Shown here in pieces: positions 1 through 6,034 of a DNA stretch of 10,643 bases. The position numbers and the translations under genes are program-made. The stretch comes from a bacterium (GTDB lineage: Bacteria > Patescibacteriota > Minisyncoccia > Phycocordibacterales > PALSA-1337): assembly GCA_030648705.1 (NCBI GenBank), contig JAUSHF010000049.1:1-10643 (forward strand), in the 5' to 3' direction. Each line of letters opens with the position of its first letter. Positions within the stretch are counted from its first letter, which is position 1. The notes under the pieces are model-generated. The model did no database searches and was not told the DNA's origin. It saw only the letters and a program-made list of their open reading frames with translations.

Positions 1-408
1 CATCGCGTATGGTTTGCAACCAAGCGTGATTCAAGAGGGGTCGTCTCCTAAAAGACCGAAAAATGCCAAAGGGTTATGTGCGCATCGCACAGGCCCTGAG
101 CGTGATCCTGCAAAATCATGTTCGGGTATAAAAATCAGTTCAAGGCAAAAATGCTCTTGCTGGGCCAAGAATTTGGAACGTTCTTGGTAAGTCTGGTCCC
201 GTGTCGCCTCGATCTGGTGCCCGGCCTACCGTACTGTGTGGGGGAACCACACTTGCGGAGCCGGTCACCAGATCCTCCAAAAAAAAGCGGAAAGACGGTG
301 ATGAACCGCCCGACCGATCATCGGGCGGATGAAAAAAAACGGAAAAAAGAAAAGCAGAAAAAAAGACAGTGGGCGCCAGATCTTCGGGTTTGGCGCTCTT
401 TCTTATTT
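1..408 (+). ncRNA. Candidate structured non-coding RNA of unassigned class, 5' end outside window
   Basis: This stretch is clearly richer in G and C than the genes that follow and has no ORF that looks like a protein. It is a chain of hairpins: 11-14/18-21; 77-82/86-91 closed further by 71-73/94-96; 101-106/115-120 with one G-U pair; 141-146/153-159; 165-171/181-187; a long composite stem 211-219/266-274, then 221-225/260-264, then 236-241/247-252 with a GGGAA loop; and 306-313/321-328. An A-rich unpaired tract (about 331-368) leads into an intrinsic terminator at 371-408, which fits a plus-strand transcript ending there. I looked for and did not find the conserved cores of RNase P RNA, tmRNA (no TWC-arm-like GTTCGA), SRP RNA domain IV, 5S rRNA or a tRNA. 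The class is therefore unknown, and the left boundary is simply the window edge. Confidence 0.5.
371..408 (+). terminator. Intrinsic terminator of the upstream RNA
   Basis: An 8-bp GC-rich stem (GGGCGCCA at 371-378 with TGGCGCTC at 391-398, one G-U pair) has a 12-base loop containing TTCGG and is followed by a T-rich run (TTTCTTATTT, 399-408). It lies 40 bases before scpA, so it separates the upstream transcript from scpA, which has its own -10 box. Confidence 0.8.
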
Positions 409-433
409 CCAATTTCCAATTATTTCTTAACCC

Positions 434-442
434 TGTTAAAAT
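434..442 (+). promoter_or_regulatory. Extended -10 promoter of scpA
   Basis: TG-T-TAAAAT at 434-442 matches the extended -10 pattern TGnTATAAT with one mismatch in the hexamer. Exactly six bases separate it from the ATG at 449, so transcription should begin at or very near the start codon and give a leaderless mRNA. A possible weak -35 (TTTCCA, 413-418, spacer 18) is present, but an extended -10 does not need one. Confidence 0.6.
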
Positions 443-448
443 ATATGC

Positions 449-1180
449 ATGTCCCCGTTCAATATTAAAACCCAAGAATTCGAAGGTCCACTCGAGCTAC
501 TCTTATCTCTCATAGAAAAAAGGAAACTTTTTATAAACGACATTTCGCTTTCGAAAGTAGCAGATGATTTCATAGAACATCTTAAATCTTTTGAAAATTT
601 TCCAATAGCCGAATCAGCAGACTTTATACTTATAGCCTCGACACTTTTACTTATAAAATCAAAATCATTATTACCCACATTAAATCTAACAGAAGAGGAA
701 GTGGGAAATATTGGTGACTTAGAAAAACGTCTTATAATTTATCAAAAAATAAAAGACGCCTCAGTACATATATCTGCTGTCTTTGGCAAAGATTTAATTT
801 TCTTCGCTGAGTCCAGAAAAGTGATCCCAGTATTTGCACCAGATGAATCGATGACAAAAGAAAATATTTTAGAAGGAGCAAAAAGAGTAATCGGAGCCAT
901 ACACGCTCTAATAAAAAAAGATAATCTACCAAAGACGACTATTAGAAAAGTTATCAGCCTTGAAGAAATGATCAACAGCCTAGCGAAGCGTGTACAGAAC
1001 AGTCTCCGAATGAGCTTCCGCGAATTCTCATCAGTACACAAAGCCGAAAGAGTAAATGTCATCGTCAGCTTTCTAGCAATGCTTGAACTCGTAAAACAAG
1101 GAGTCATAAACGCCAGCCAAGACAAACATTTCGAAGACATTCACATGGAAACCGAAAGTATTGGCACGCCACGATATTAA
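449..1180 (+). CDS. scpA: Segregation and condensation protein A (kleisin)
   Basis: ScpA is the kleisin subunit of the bacterial condensin: its ends bind the SMC head and neck while its centre binds a ScpB dimer, closing a ring that compacts and separates sister chromosomes. The 243-residue product opens with the family hallmark (F-x-GPLELLLSLIEK, about residues 11-23), followed by the I-x-DISLSKV segment and a helical region (LLLIKSKSLLP, about 66-76). A predicted winged-helix end spans roughly 190-225 (FLAMLELVKQGVI). Length is normal for the family. I chose ATG 449 over the out-of-frame ATG at 445 because it fits the protein and lies six bases after an extended -10; there is no ribosome binding site. 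Its partner gene scpB lies 1.3 kb downstream, beyond a reverse-strand gene. It converges on that gene with a 22-bp gap and no visible terminator. Confidence 0.93.
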   Translation: MSPFNIKTQEFEGPLELLLSLIEKRKLFINDISLSKVADDFIEHLKSFENFPIAESADFILIASTLLLIKSKSLLPTLNLTEEEVGNIGDLEKRLIIYQKIKDASVHISAVFGKDLIFFAESRKVIPVFAPDESMTKENILEGAKRVIGAIHALIKKDNLPKTTIRKVISLEEMINSLAKRVQNSLRMSFREFSSVHKAERVNVIVSFLAMLELVKQGVINASQDKHFEDIHMETESIGTPRY

Positions 1181-1202
1181 AAGTACCACAAATTACTCAT
1201 AT

Positions 1203-2507
1203 TTATTTTTTGTTGTGTATATTTTTTATTTCTTCATACGCCACTTTCGCATCACTCCATTCGATCTTCGTATTATTTGCCGTCATGATATATGGATCCG
1301 TTCCTTTTCCGGTGATGATAACGGTATCACCTGCACGAGCTAGGGAAATAGCTTTGTTTATAGCCTCCCGACGATCTATTATTATTTGTCCACGGTTTTC
1401 TGGTAAAAAGCTTTTCATCTTACTAACTATTTTCATAGGATCTTCGTCGTAGGGATCTTCGTTTGCTAAGATTATTTCATCGCAATATTTGTCTGCTATT
1501 AAAGCCATATCTTTTCTCTTCCAAGTGTCTCTGCCACCGCCAGTATTTCCGAGCACACAAATCATTCTCGTATGTTCGAAAACTTGATAAACCTTTTCTA
1601 AAGAATCAGGTGTATGAGCATAATCCACGATCACTTTAAAGTCTTGACCTGCTTCAATATTCTGAACTCTGCCTGGAATTCCGCCTAATTTATCCAGCGC
1701 CACCTTAATTATTCCATTTGAAACACCCTCTGTTTTTACATAACTAATAGCACCGAGAATATTGTATAAATTAAACAAACCAGACAAATGAGAGGAAATC
1801 TTTTCGCTGTTCAAAGTAAAGTCAATTCCTTCTTTCTTAATCTCATACGGCTCTGCATCCCTAACAGAATAAGTTTCCTTTATATCCGCCGATTTTTCTA
1901 AAAATTTCATCGCTTCTTTATCATTTTTATTTACCACGAGTACACGCGGTCTTTTCTTTGATTTCGCCAAAGCATCACCAATAGAAAGCTTTGCATTTAA
2001 ATAATTCTCGTAAGATCCGTGTGCCTCTATATGCTCAGGAGAAATATTTGTAAAAATTAAAGCGTTCATATCTATAAATAAATGACGGTAGGTAATAGCT
2101 CCCTGAGAAGTAATTTCCACTACAGCATAATCACATTTGGCATCTACTGCCCGCCTGAGAAATCTTTGCATATAGAAACGTCCCGGCATGGACATTTTAT
2201 ATTTATTATCTATAGATTCATCTCCAATCTTAAAACGAATAGTATTAGAAAGGGCAGTCTTATATCCCGCTTCGGTTAAAAAAGCGTTCACTATTTCAGT
2301 CGTGGAACTTTTTCCTTTTGTCCCCGTGACAGCAACTATTTTAATATTTCTAGAAGGGAATCGGTAAATTAAAGCCCCCGCAAACGATAAGCAGAAGTGA
2401 TAATACGGACGTAAAAAATTATATACCACTATGGGTATTAATTTCTCTATATGTCTTAAGATTTTATCGATCATAATATTAAGTAGTTCTTTGATATTAT
2501 ACTTCAT
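1203..2507 (-). CDS. MurE-like Mur ligase lacking the usual N-terminal UDP-binding domain
   Basis: This is an ATP-dependent amide ligase of the Mur superfamily, closest to MurE, which adds the third residue to UDP-MurNAc-L-Ala-D-Glu during cytoplasmic peptidoglycan precursor synthesis. The P-loop TGTKGKSST lies at 61-69, a likely carbamylated lysine at K173 (YLNAKLS), the MurE-type YAHTPDSL at 296-303, GNTGGGRDTWKR at 320-331 and GKG at 400-402. Bacterial MurE normally has an N-terminal UDP-binding domain of about 90-100 residues before the P-loop; here only about 60 residues precede it, and they include a hydrophobic stretch (about 23-48) that may sit at the membrane. The DNPR-type specificity loop reads NEDPYDEDP (349-357), so the added amino acid cannot be predicted. 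A second in-frame ATG (codon 12) is a possible start. It reads against its neighbours and diverges from scpB with 16 bases between starts. It could be assigned a cyanophycin-synthetase-like or other Mur ligase role, but MurE is the best fit. Confidence 0.85.
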   Translation of the reverse strand: MKYNIKELLNIMIDKILRHIEKLIPIVVYNFLRPYYHFCLSFAGALIYRFPSRNIKIVAVTGTKGKSSTTEIVNAFLTEAGYKTALSNTIRFKIGDESIDNKYKMSMPGRFYMQRFLRRAVDAKCDYAVVEITSQGAITYRHLFIDMNALIFTNISPEHIEAHGSYENYLNAKLSIGDALAKSKKRPRVLVVNKNDKEAMKFLEKSADIKETYSVRDAEPYEIKKEGIDFTLNSEKISSHLSGLFNLYNILGAISYVKTEGVSNGIIKVALDKLGGIPGRVQNIEAGQDFKVIVDYAHTPDSLEKVYQVFEHTRMICVLGNTGGGRDTWKRKDMALIADKYCDEIILANEDPYDEDPMKIVSKMKSFLPENRGQIIIDRREAINKAISLARAGDTVIITGKGTDPYIMTANNTKIEWSDAKVAYEEIKNIHNKK

Positions 2508-2508
2508 A

Positions 2509-2517
2509 TGCTATAAT
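2509..2517 (+). promoter_or_regulatory. Extended -10 promoter of scpB, overlapping the divergent murE-like start
   Basis: TG-C-TATAAT at 2509-2517 is a perfect extended -10, six bases before the scpB ATG at 2524, which predicts a leaderless mRNA. A TTGATA at 2491-2496 could act as a -35, but its spacer is short (15). The opposite strand of the same 16 bases must hold the murE-like core promoter; its best hexamer there is TAAATT, seven bases before that ATG. Confidence 0.7.
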
Positions 2518-2523
2518 TTATCT

Positions 2524-3066
2524 ATGAATTTAGATGCTCAAATAGAAGCTATTTTATTTTACAAAGGAGAGGCCATAAAGAAGTCGAAACTTTCAGAATC
2601 TTTATCTGTAGACTTAGAGCAAATAGAAAAAGGTTTGAATGATTTAGAACAAAGACTAATAGACACTAAGAGTGGTCTCGCTTTAGTCCGTCTCGAAGAC
2701 GAAGTTCAAATTTCCACTGTTAAAGAAATATCTCCCGTGATAGAGAAGATTACAAAAGAAGAACTTATTCGTGACCTCGGTAAAGCCGGCCTAGAAACCC
2801 TATCTATTATTATTTACAAAAGTCCAGTTACGAGAGCAGATATAGATTATGTCCGTGGTGTAAACTCACAATTCATTCTCAGAAATCTCTTAATCAGAGG
2901 ACTCATAGAACGCATTTCAAATCCGAATAACAGCAGAAGTTTTCTCTACAAACCAACTTTCGACCTCTTATCTCATCTTGGAGTTTCCAAAATCGAAGAT
3001 TTACCAGAATTTCAAAATATCAAAAATGATTTAGATTCCATTGAAAAAAACATTGTAAATGAATAG
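2524..3066 (+). CDS. scpB: Segregation and condensation protein B
   Basis: ScpB dimerises and binds the central region of ScpA, stabilising and gating the SMC-ScpAB condensin. The 180-residue product has the two-winged-helix pattern of the family: MNLDAQIEAILFYKGEAIKKSKLS at the start, and in the second half LETLSIIIYKSPVTRADIDYVRGV, then LIRGLIER and a beta wing (about 98-150). Length is normal. An in-frame ATG at 2431 would add 31 hydrophobic residues, but that extension overlaps the opposite-strand murE-like start and has no family counterpart. ATG 2524 starts at the conserved domain and lies six bases after a perfect extended -10. It overlaps the next gene by eight bases (stop TAG 3064-3066, next ATG 3059), so the two are likely co-transcribed and translationally coupled. 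Confidence 0.92.
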   Translation: MNLDAQIEAILFYKGEAIKKSKLSESLSVDLEQIEKGLNDLEQRLIDTKSGLALVRLEDEVQISTVKEISPVIEKITKEELIRDLGKAGLETLSIIIYKSPVTRADIDYVRGVNSQFILRNLLIRGLIERISNPNNSRSFLYKPTFDLLSHLGVSKIEDLPEFQNIKNDLDSIEKNIVNE

Positions 3067-4153
3067 AATTAAAGTTGACAAACCTTTCTTATTTACCGTA
3101 TTACTTCTAACAGGAGTGGGTTTCTTAATGTTCTATTCAGCAGCGCTAAGTTTAACTATTAAAGAAACAGGCTCTAGTAGCGTGGTTCTGATGCAAACAC
3201 TCGGTTTAATAGCTGGTCTCATCGGTCTATTTATTTGTTCTAAAATTCCATACACTTTCTGGAGAAAATATTCTTTAATCGTCTTCGTAACAGCCATCGT
3301 AATCAATCTTTTAATTTTTATACCGAGCTTAGGATTAGAGCATGGTGGAGCACGCAGATGGATTCATATTGGAAGTATCACTATTCAACCATCGGAATTT
3401 TTAAAAATTGGATATATTATTTACCTCGCTTCATGGTTAAATAAATATCGGGACAAAATTAATTCTCTAAAGTCCGGAGTAATCCCTTTTATAGTTATCT
3501 CATCTGTAGTAGCCGTCTTAATGTTAATTCAAAGAGACACTGATACTATGATCGTTATCCTAGGCACTGGTTTTATTATGATTTTCGTGGCTGGGATTAA
3601 ATTTAGATATTTAGGATATATAGCAATACTTGGTATCATACTTATGGGTGGAATTATTTTTACGAGACCATACGCCATGGAACGTATAAAAACATTTTTT
3701 GATCCTAGTCATGACACCCAAGGTTCTAGTTATCAAATCAAACAATCTTTAATAGCTATAGGATCTGGAGGTTTAGTGGGTAGAGGGTTAGGGCAAAGTG
3801 TGCAAAAGTTTAACTATTTACCAGAACCTATTGGGGATTCTATCTTCGCTGTCGGAGCCGAAGAATTCGGCTTCATCGGAACTATCACTTTGGTCTTACT
3901 TTATTTATTCTTCGTAATTAGAGGTTTGCGTATAGCCTCTAAATCCTTGGATCTATTCGCTAGACTGGTAGTGGTCGGTATTGTTATACTGGTAGTTGTA
4001 GAATCATATATGAATATCAGTTCCATGCTTGGAATTATTCCTTTATCAGGTATGCCATTATTATTCGTAAGTCATGGTGGCACAGCTTTAGCACTTATTA
4101 TTAGTCAAATGGGTATAGTATTAAATATATCCGCAAGTCGAAAGAGCAGATGA
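3059..4153 (+). CDS. ftsW: SEDS-family peptidoglycan glycosyltransferase, FtsW/RodA type
   Basis: SEDS proteins are multi-pass membrane enzymes that polymerise lipid II into glycan strands together with a class B PBP: FtsW at the septum, RodA along the side wall. The 364-residue protein has about ten hydrophobic segments. Family motifs are clear: HGGARRWIHIG and QPSEFLK (about 95-116), the long loop with SSYQIKQSLIAIGSGGLVG and QKFNYLPEP, D260 in GDSIFAVGAEEFGF (the position of the conserved catalytic aspartate), and PLSGMPLLFVSHGGTA near the end (about 328-343). The usual QPDLGT motif is altered to QRDTDT (158-163). Length is typical. I prefer ftsW to rodA because murG follows directly, but sequence by eye does not separate them. 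It overlaps scpB by eight bases. The stop TGA is followed at once by an in-frame TAA. Confidence 0.88.
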   Translation: MNRIKVDKPFLFTVLLLTGVGFLMFYSAALSLTIKETGSSSVVLMQTLGLIAGLIGLFICSKIPYTFWRKYSLIVFVTAIVINLLIFIPSLGLEHGGARRWIHIGSITIQPSEFLKIGYIIYLASWLNKYRDKINSLKSGVIPFIVISSVVAVLMLIQRDTDTMIVILGTGFIMIFVAGIKFRYLGYIAILGIILMGGIIFTRPYAMERIKTFFDPSHDTQGSSYQIKQSLIAIGSGGLVGRGLGQSVQKFNYLPEPIGDSIFAVGAEEFGFIGTITLVLLYLFFVIRGLRIASKSLDLFARLVVVGIVILVVVESYMNISSMLGIIPLSGMPLLFVSHGGTALALIISQMGIVLNISASRKSR

Positions 4154-4203
4154 TAAAAAAGTAAAAAATATTTATAAGATAAAAATTACAAAATAAAAAA
4201 TTT

Positions 4204-5334
4204 ATGAAAATAGTATTTACAGGTGGAGGAACAGGCGGTCATTTCTATCCTATAATGGCAGTAGCCGAAGCACTAGACGAGAAGATACGTGAGAATAGAA
4301 TTCTGGATCCACAATTTTTCTATCTAGCTCCAAACGAATACGACCCTCGTTCTCTATACGATCAGGGAATTCAGTTCAGAAGAGTATACGCAGGAAAAAG
4401 AAGAAATTATTTTTCCTTAATGAATTTCGTAGATTTATTTAAGACGGCAGTTGGAATCTTTAGCGCTATTTTTACTCTCTATGATATTTATCCAGATGTC
4501 GTATTTAGTAAAGGGGGATATGCTAGTTTCCCTACACTTTTAGCGGCCAGATTATTAAAAATACCAGTAATCATTCATGATTCTGACACAGTACCGGGAA
4601 GAGTTAGCCTTTGGTCTGCTAAATTTGCTAAGAAAATTGCCGTTTCTTGGCCTGAATCAGCTAGTTATTTTCCTAAAGAGAAAGTGGCTTGGACAGGTAA
4701 TCCTATTAGGAAAAGTATTATGACTCCTTTAAAAAATGGTGCTCATGAATACCTAAAGTTAAATCCTGAAATTCCTACTATTTTAATAATAGGCGGATCA
4801 CAAGGGGCAAAGAAAATAAACGATGTCATAGTCACAGCTATTCCAGATTTAGTTTCTAAATATCAAATAATTCATCAGACTGGTATTGCAAATTTCGAAG
4901 AAATAAATAATTTAATGACTGTTATTTTAAAAAATAATCCGAACGCAGGGCGATATAAACCGTTTGATTATTTAAATGAATTAGCTACTCGTATGTCTGC
5001 TGGAGCAAGTGATTTAATAATTTCCAGAGCAGGTTCTGCAATATTTGAAATAGCATGCTGGGGAGTTCCATCTATTATTGTTCCGATTTCCAGAGAGGTT
5101 AGTAGAGATCAAACAAATAATGCTTTAGCATATGCACGAACTGGTGCATGCACTATTATAGAGGAGACAAATTTCACCCCACATGTCATAGTAGGGGAAA
5201 TAGATAGACTGATAAGTAGACCCGAAGAGCGTGCAAAGATGGCTCAAAATGCCCTTAATTTTGCAAAGAGAGATGCTTCAGAGAAGATAGCTCAGGCGAT
5301 ATTAGACATTGCACTTGAACATGAGAAAGTTTAA
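4204..5334 (+). CDS. murG: MurG, lipid II-forming N-acetylglucosaminyltransferase
   Basis: MurG transfers GlcNAc from UDP-GlcNAc to lipid I at the inner membrane face, making lipid II, the substrate of the SEDS polymerase encoded just upstream. The 376-residue product has the GT-B layout. The N-terminal half carries TGGGTGGH (6-13), SKGGYASFP (102-110) and HDSDTVPG (125-132, where E. coli-type enzymes have HEQN-x-x-xG). The C-terminal half carries IIGGSQGA (195-202), the donor-binding RAGSAIFEIACWGVPSIIVP (275-294) and DQTNNA (302-307). Length is slightly above the usual 350-365. The 50-base gap after ftsW is very A/T-rich with no clear promoter or ribosome binding site, so it is probably in the scpB-ftsW transcript, although an internal promoter cannot be excluded. 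Confidence 0.94.
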   Translation: MKIVFTGGGTGGHFYPIMAVAEALDEKIRENRILDPQFFYLAPNEYDPRSLYDQGIQFRRVYAGKRRNYFSLMNFVDLFKTAVGIFSAIFTLYDIYPDVVFSKGGYASFPTLLAARLLKIPVIIHDSDTVPGRVSLWSAKFAKKIAVSWPESASYFPKEKVAWTGNPIRKSIMTPLKNGAHEYLKLNPEIPTILIIGGSQGAKKINDVIVTAIPDLVSKYQIIHQTGIANFEEINNLMTVILKNNPNAGRYKPFDYLNELATRMSAGASDLIISRAGSAIFEIACWGVPSIIVPISREVSRDQTNNALAYARTGACTIIEETNFTPHVIVGEIDRLISRPEERAKMAQNALNFAKRDASEKIAQAILDIALEHEKV

Positions 5335-5344
5335 ATGGTATAAT
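5315..5344 (+). promoter_or_regulatory. Sigma70-type promoter for the DUF7282-like gene
   Basis: A -35-like TTGAAC (5315-5320), an 18-base spacer and an extended -10 TG-G-TATAAT (5336-5344) overlap the end of murG. The expected start site near 5351 gives a 5' leader of about 55 bases that is T-rich and has no ribosome binding site. A second, closer -10-like TATAAA (5396-5401) lies five bases before the ATG at 5407 and could give a leaderless transcript, so this gene may have two promoters. Confidence 0.6.
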
Positions 5345-5406
5345 ATAGGAGTCGTTAAAGTTATTAGTTGTTTTAGTTTTTATTATTAGTTTAATTATAA
5401 AAATAT

Positions 5407-5910
5407 ATGGAACCAAATGAGACAGGTATGAAGCCTTGGCAGTGGGGTATTACAGTCCTAGTGATTGTGATAGTTCTCGCACTAATAGGTTATTTTGTGT
5501 TTAGAGGTCCTTCTACTACTGGTACAGATGATCAGAACCCAGTAACTCAGAATCAGAATACAAACGAATTAAATAGAATTATTATTTCCGACCAGTTCCC
5601 AGGTAACAGAGTCTATGTTTCTACAGTTCAGCTAGGAAGTGCAGGATTCGTAGTTATTCATAAAGACAATGCAGGGGCACCAGGAGCAGTCATCGGATAT
5701 GCGTGGATGGATAAAGGTGTAGCACCGCTAACAGTAGATCTTACAGAAAGTACTGTAGACGGTGGAGTTTACTACGCAATGCTTCACACAGATGCTGGAA
5801 GTGATAAGGCATTCGACATCGCAAAAGATTTACCTATTCGCGACAGTAAAGGTGGTATCGTAATGAAAATGTTCAAGGCTTTGCTAGACATTCCAGAGTT
5901 CAAGGGATAA
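5407..5910 (+). CDS. Membrane-anchored extracytoplasmic protein with DUF7282-like domain
   Basis: Function is unknown. The 167-residue protein starts with a short cytoplasmic segment, one transmembrane helix (about 14-32, GITVLVIVIVLALIGYFVF) and a polar Q/N/T-rich linker (about 36-54). An outside domain follows (about 57-156) whose pattern fits DUF7282, known to me mainly from archaeal surface proteins: IISDQFPGNRVYVSTVQL, GFVVIHKDNAGAPGAVIG, PLTVDL, and YYAMLHTDAGSDKAFD followed by DLPIRDSKGGIV. There is no lipobox cysteine, so the helix is the likely anchor. It stands alone between its own promoter and a strong terminator, so it is a single-gene unit. Its codons look more GC-rich than those of its neighbours. 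The family call is from motif memory; a different beta-sandwich family is possible. Confidence 0.72.
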   Translation: MEPNETGMKPWQWGITVLVIVIVLALIGYFVFRGPSTTGTDDQNPVTQNQNTNELNRIIISDQFPGNRVYVSTVQLGSAGFVVIHKDNAGAPGAVIGYAWMDKGVAPLTVDLTESTVDGGVYYAMLHTDAGSDKAFDIAKDLPIRDSKGGIVMKMFKALLDIPEFKG

Positions 5911-5919
5911 AAATATAGT

Positions 5920-6002
5920 AAAAGCAAAAAATAATAAAGGGGTCTCTTCACTAAAGCGCTTCGCTAACCCGTTCAGAGGCCCCTTTATTATTTTTTGCTT
6001 TT
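5920..6002. terminator. Very long terminator hairpin with nested loop hairpin
   Basis: A continuous 28-bp stem (5920-5947 with 5975-6002, only one G-U pair) encloses a 27-base loop that holds a second small hairpin (AGCG 5955-5958 with CGCT 5962-5965). The core is GGGGTCTCT against AGAGGCCCC, flanked by A-rich and T-rich arms, so either strand would show a GC core followed by T-rich sequence. It closes the DUF7282-like gene and sits 32 bases before gltX. A possible gltX -35 (TTGCTT, 5995-6000) lies inside its 3' arm. Confidence 0.85.
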
Positions 6003-6018
6003 TGTCCCAAAATTAAGC

Positions 6019-6024
6019 TATAAT
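6019..6024 (+). promoter_or_regulatory. -10 box of gltX
   Basis: A perfect TATAAT lies 10 bases before the gltX ATG (6035), with a weak TTGCTT 18 bases upstream. The predicted transcript would have a leader of only about four bases, in line with the other starts here. It lacks the upstream TG seen at scpA and scpB. Confidence 0.55.
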
Positions 6025-6034
6025 TAGTGCTATC

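Noticed and set aside
1..51. Short open frame at the window start, possibly the end of an upstream protein (HRVWFATKRDSRGVVS, then TAA)
   Set aside because: Sixteen residues are too few to judge, another frame is open to 189, and the sequence continues as hairpin-rich DNA. A protein end cannot be excluded without upstream sequence.
1..408. Assignment of the left-end RNA to RNase P RNA, tmRNA, SRP RNA or 5S rRNA
   Set aside because: I searched both strands by eye for GAGGAAAGTCC, ACAGAA near the end, GTTCGA-type T arms, the SRP GGAA tetraloop with AGCA, and the 5S core, and found none.
118..468. Plus-strand ORF of 116 codons across the left-end region
   Set aside because: It runs through hairpins, the A-rich tract (giving a KKRKKEKQKK run) and the terminator, overlaps the scpA start, and resembles no protein.
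140..475. Minus-strand ORF of 111 codons over the same region
   Set aside because: It reads the complement of the terminator and A-rich tract (a run of F and S residues) and shows no domain; it is a by-product of the GC-rich RNA-like sequence.
2431..2523. Upstream in-frame start for scpB adding 31 residues
   Set aside because: The extension is a hydrophobic stretch encoded opposite the murE-like N-terminus, is absent from the family, and would bypass the perfect extended -10 at 2509-2517.
4151..4156. TGA stop of ftsW followed by TAA, a possible sign of UGA recoded as glycine (as in Absconditabacteria/Gracilibacteria)
   Set aside because: No gene in the window has an internal in-frame TGA and glycines use GGN codons. 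One TGATAA tandem stop is uninformative, and gene character favours Parcubacteria with the standard bacterial code.
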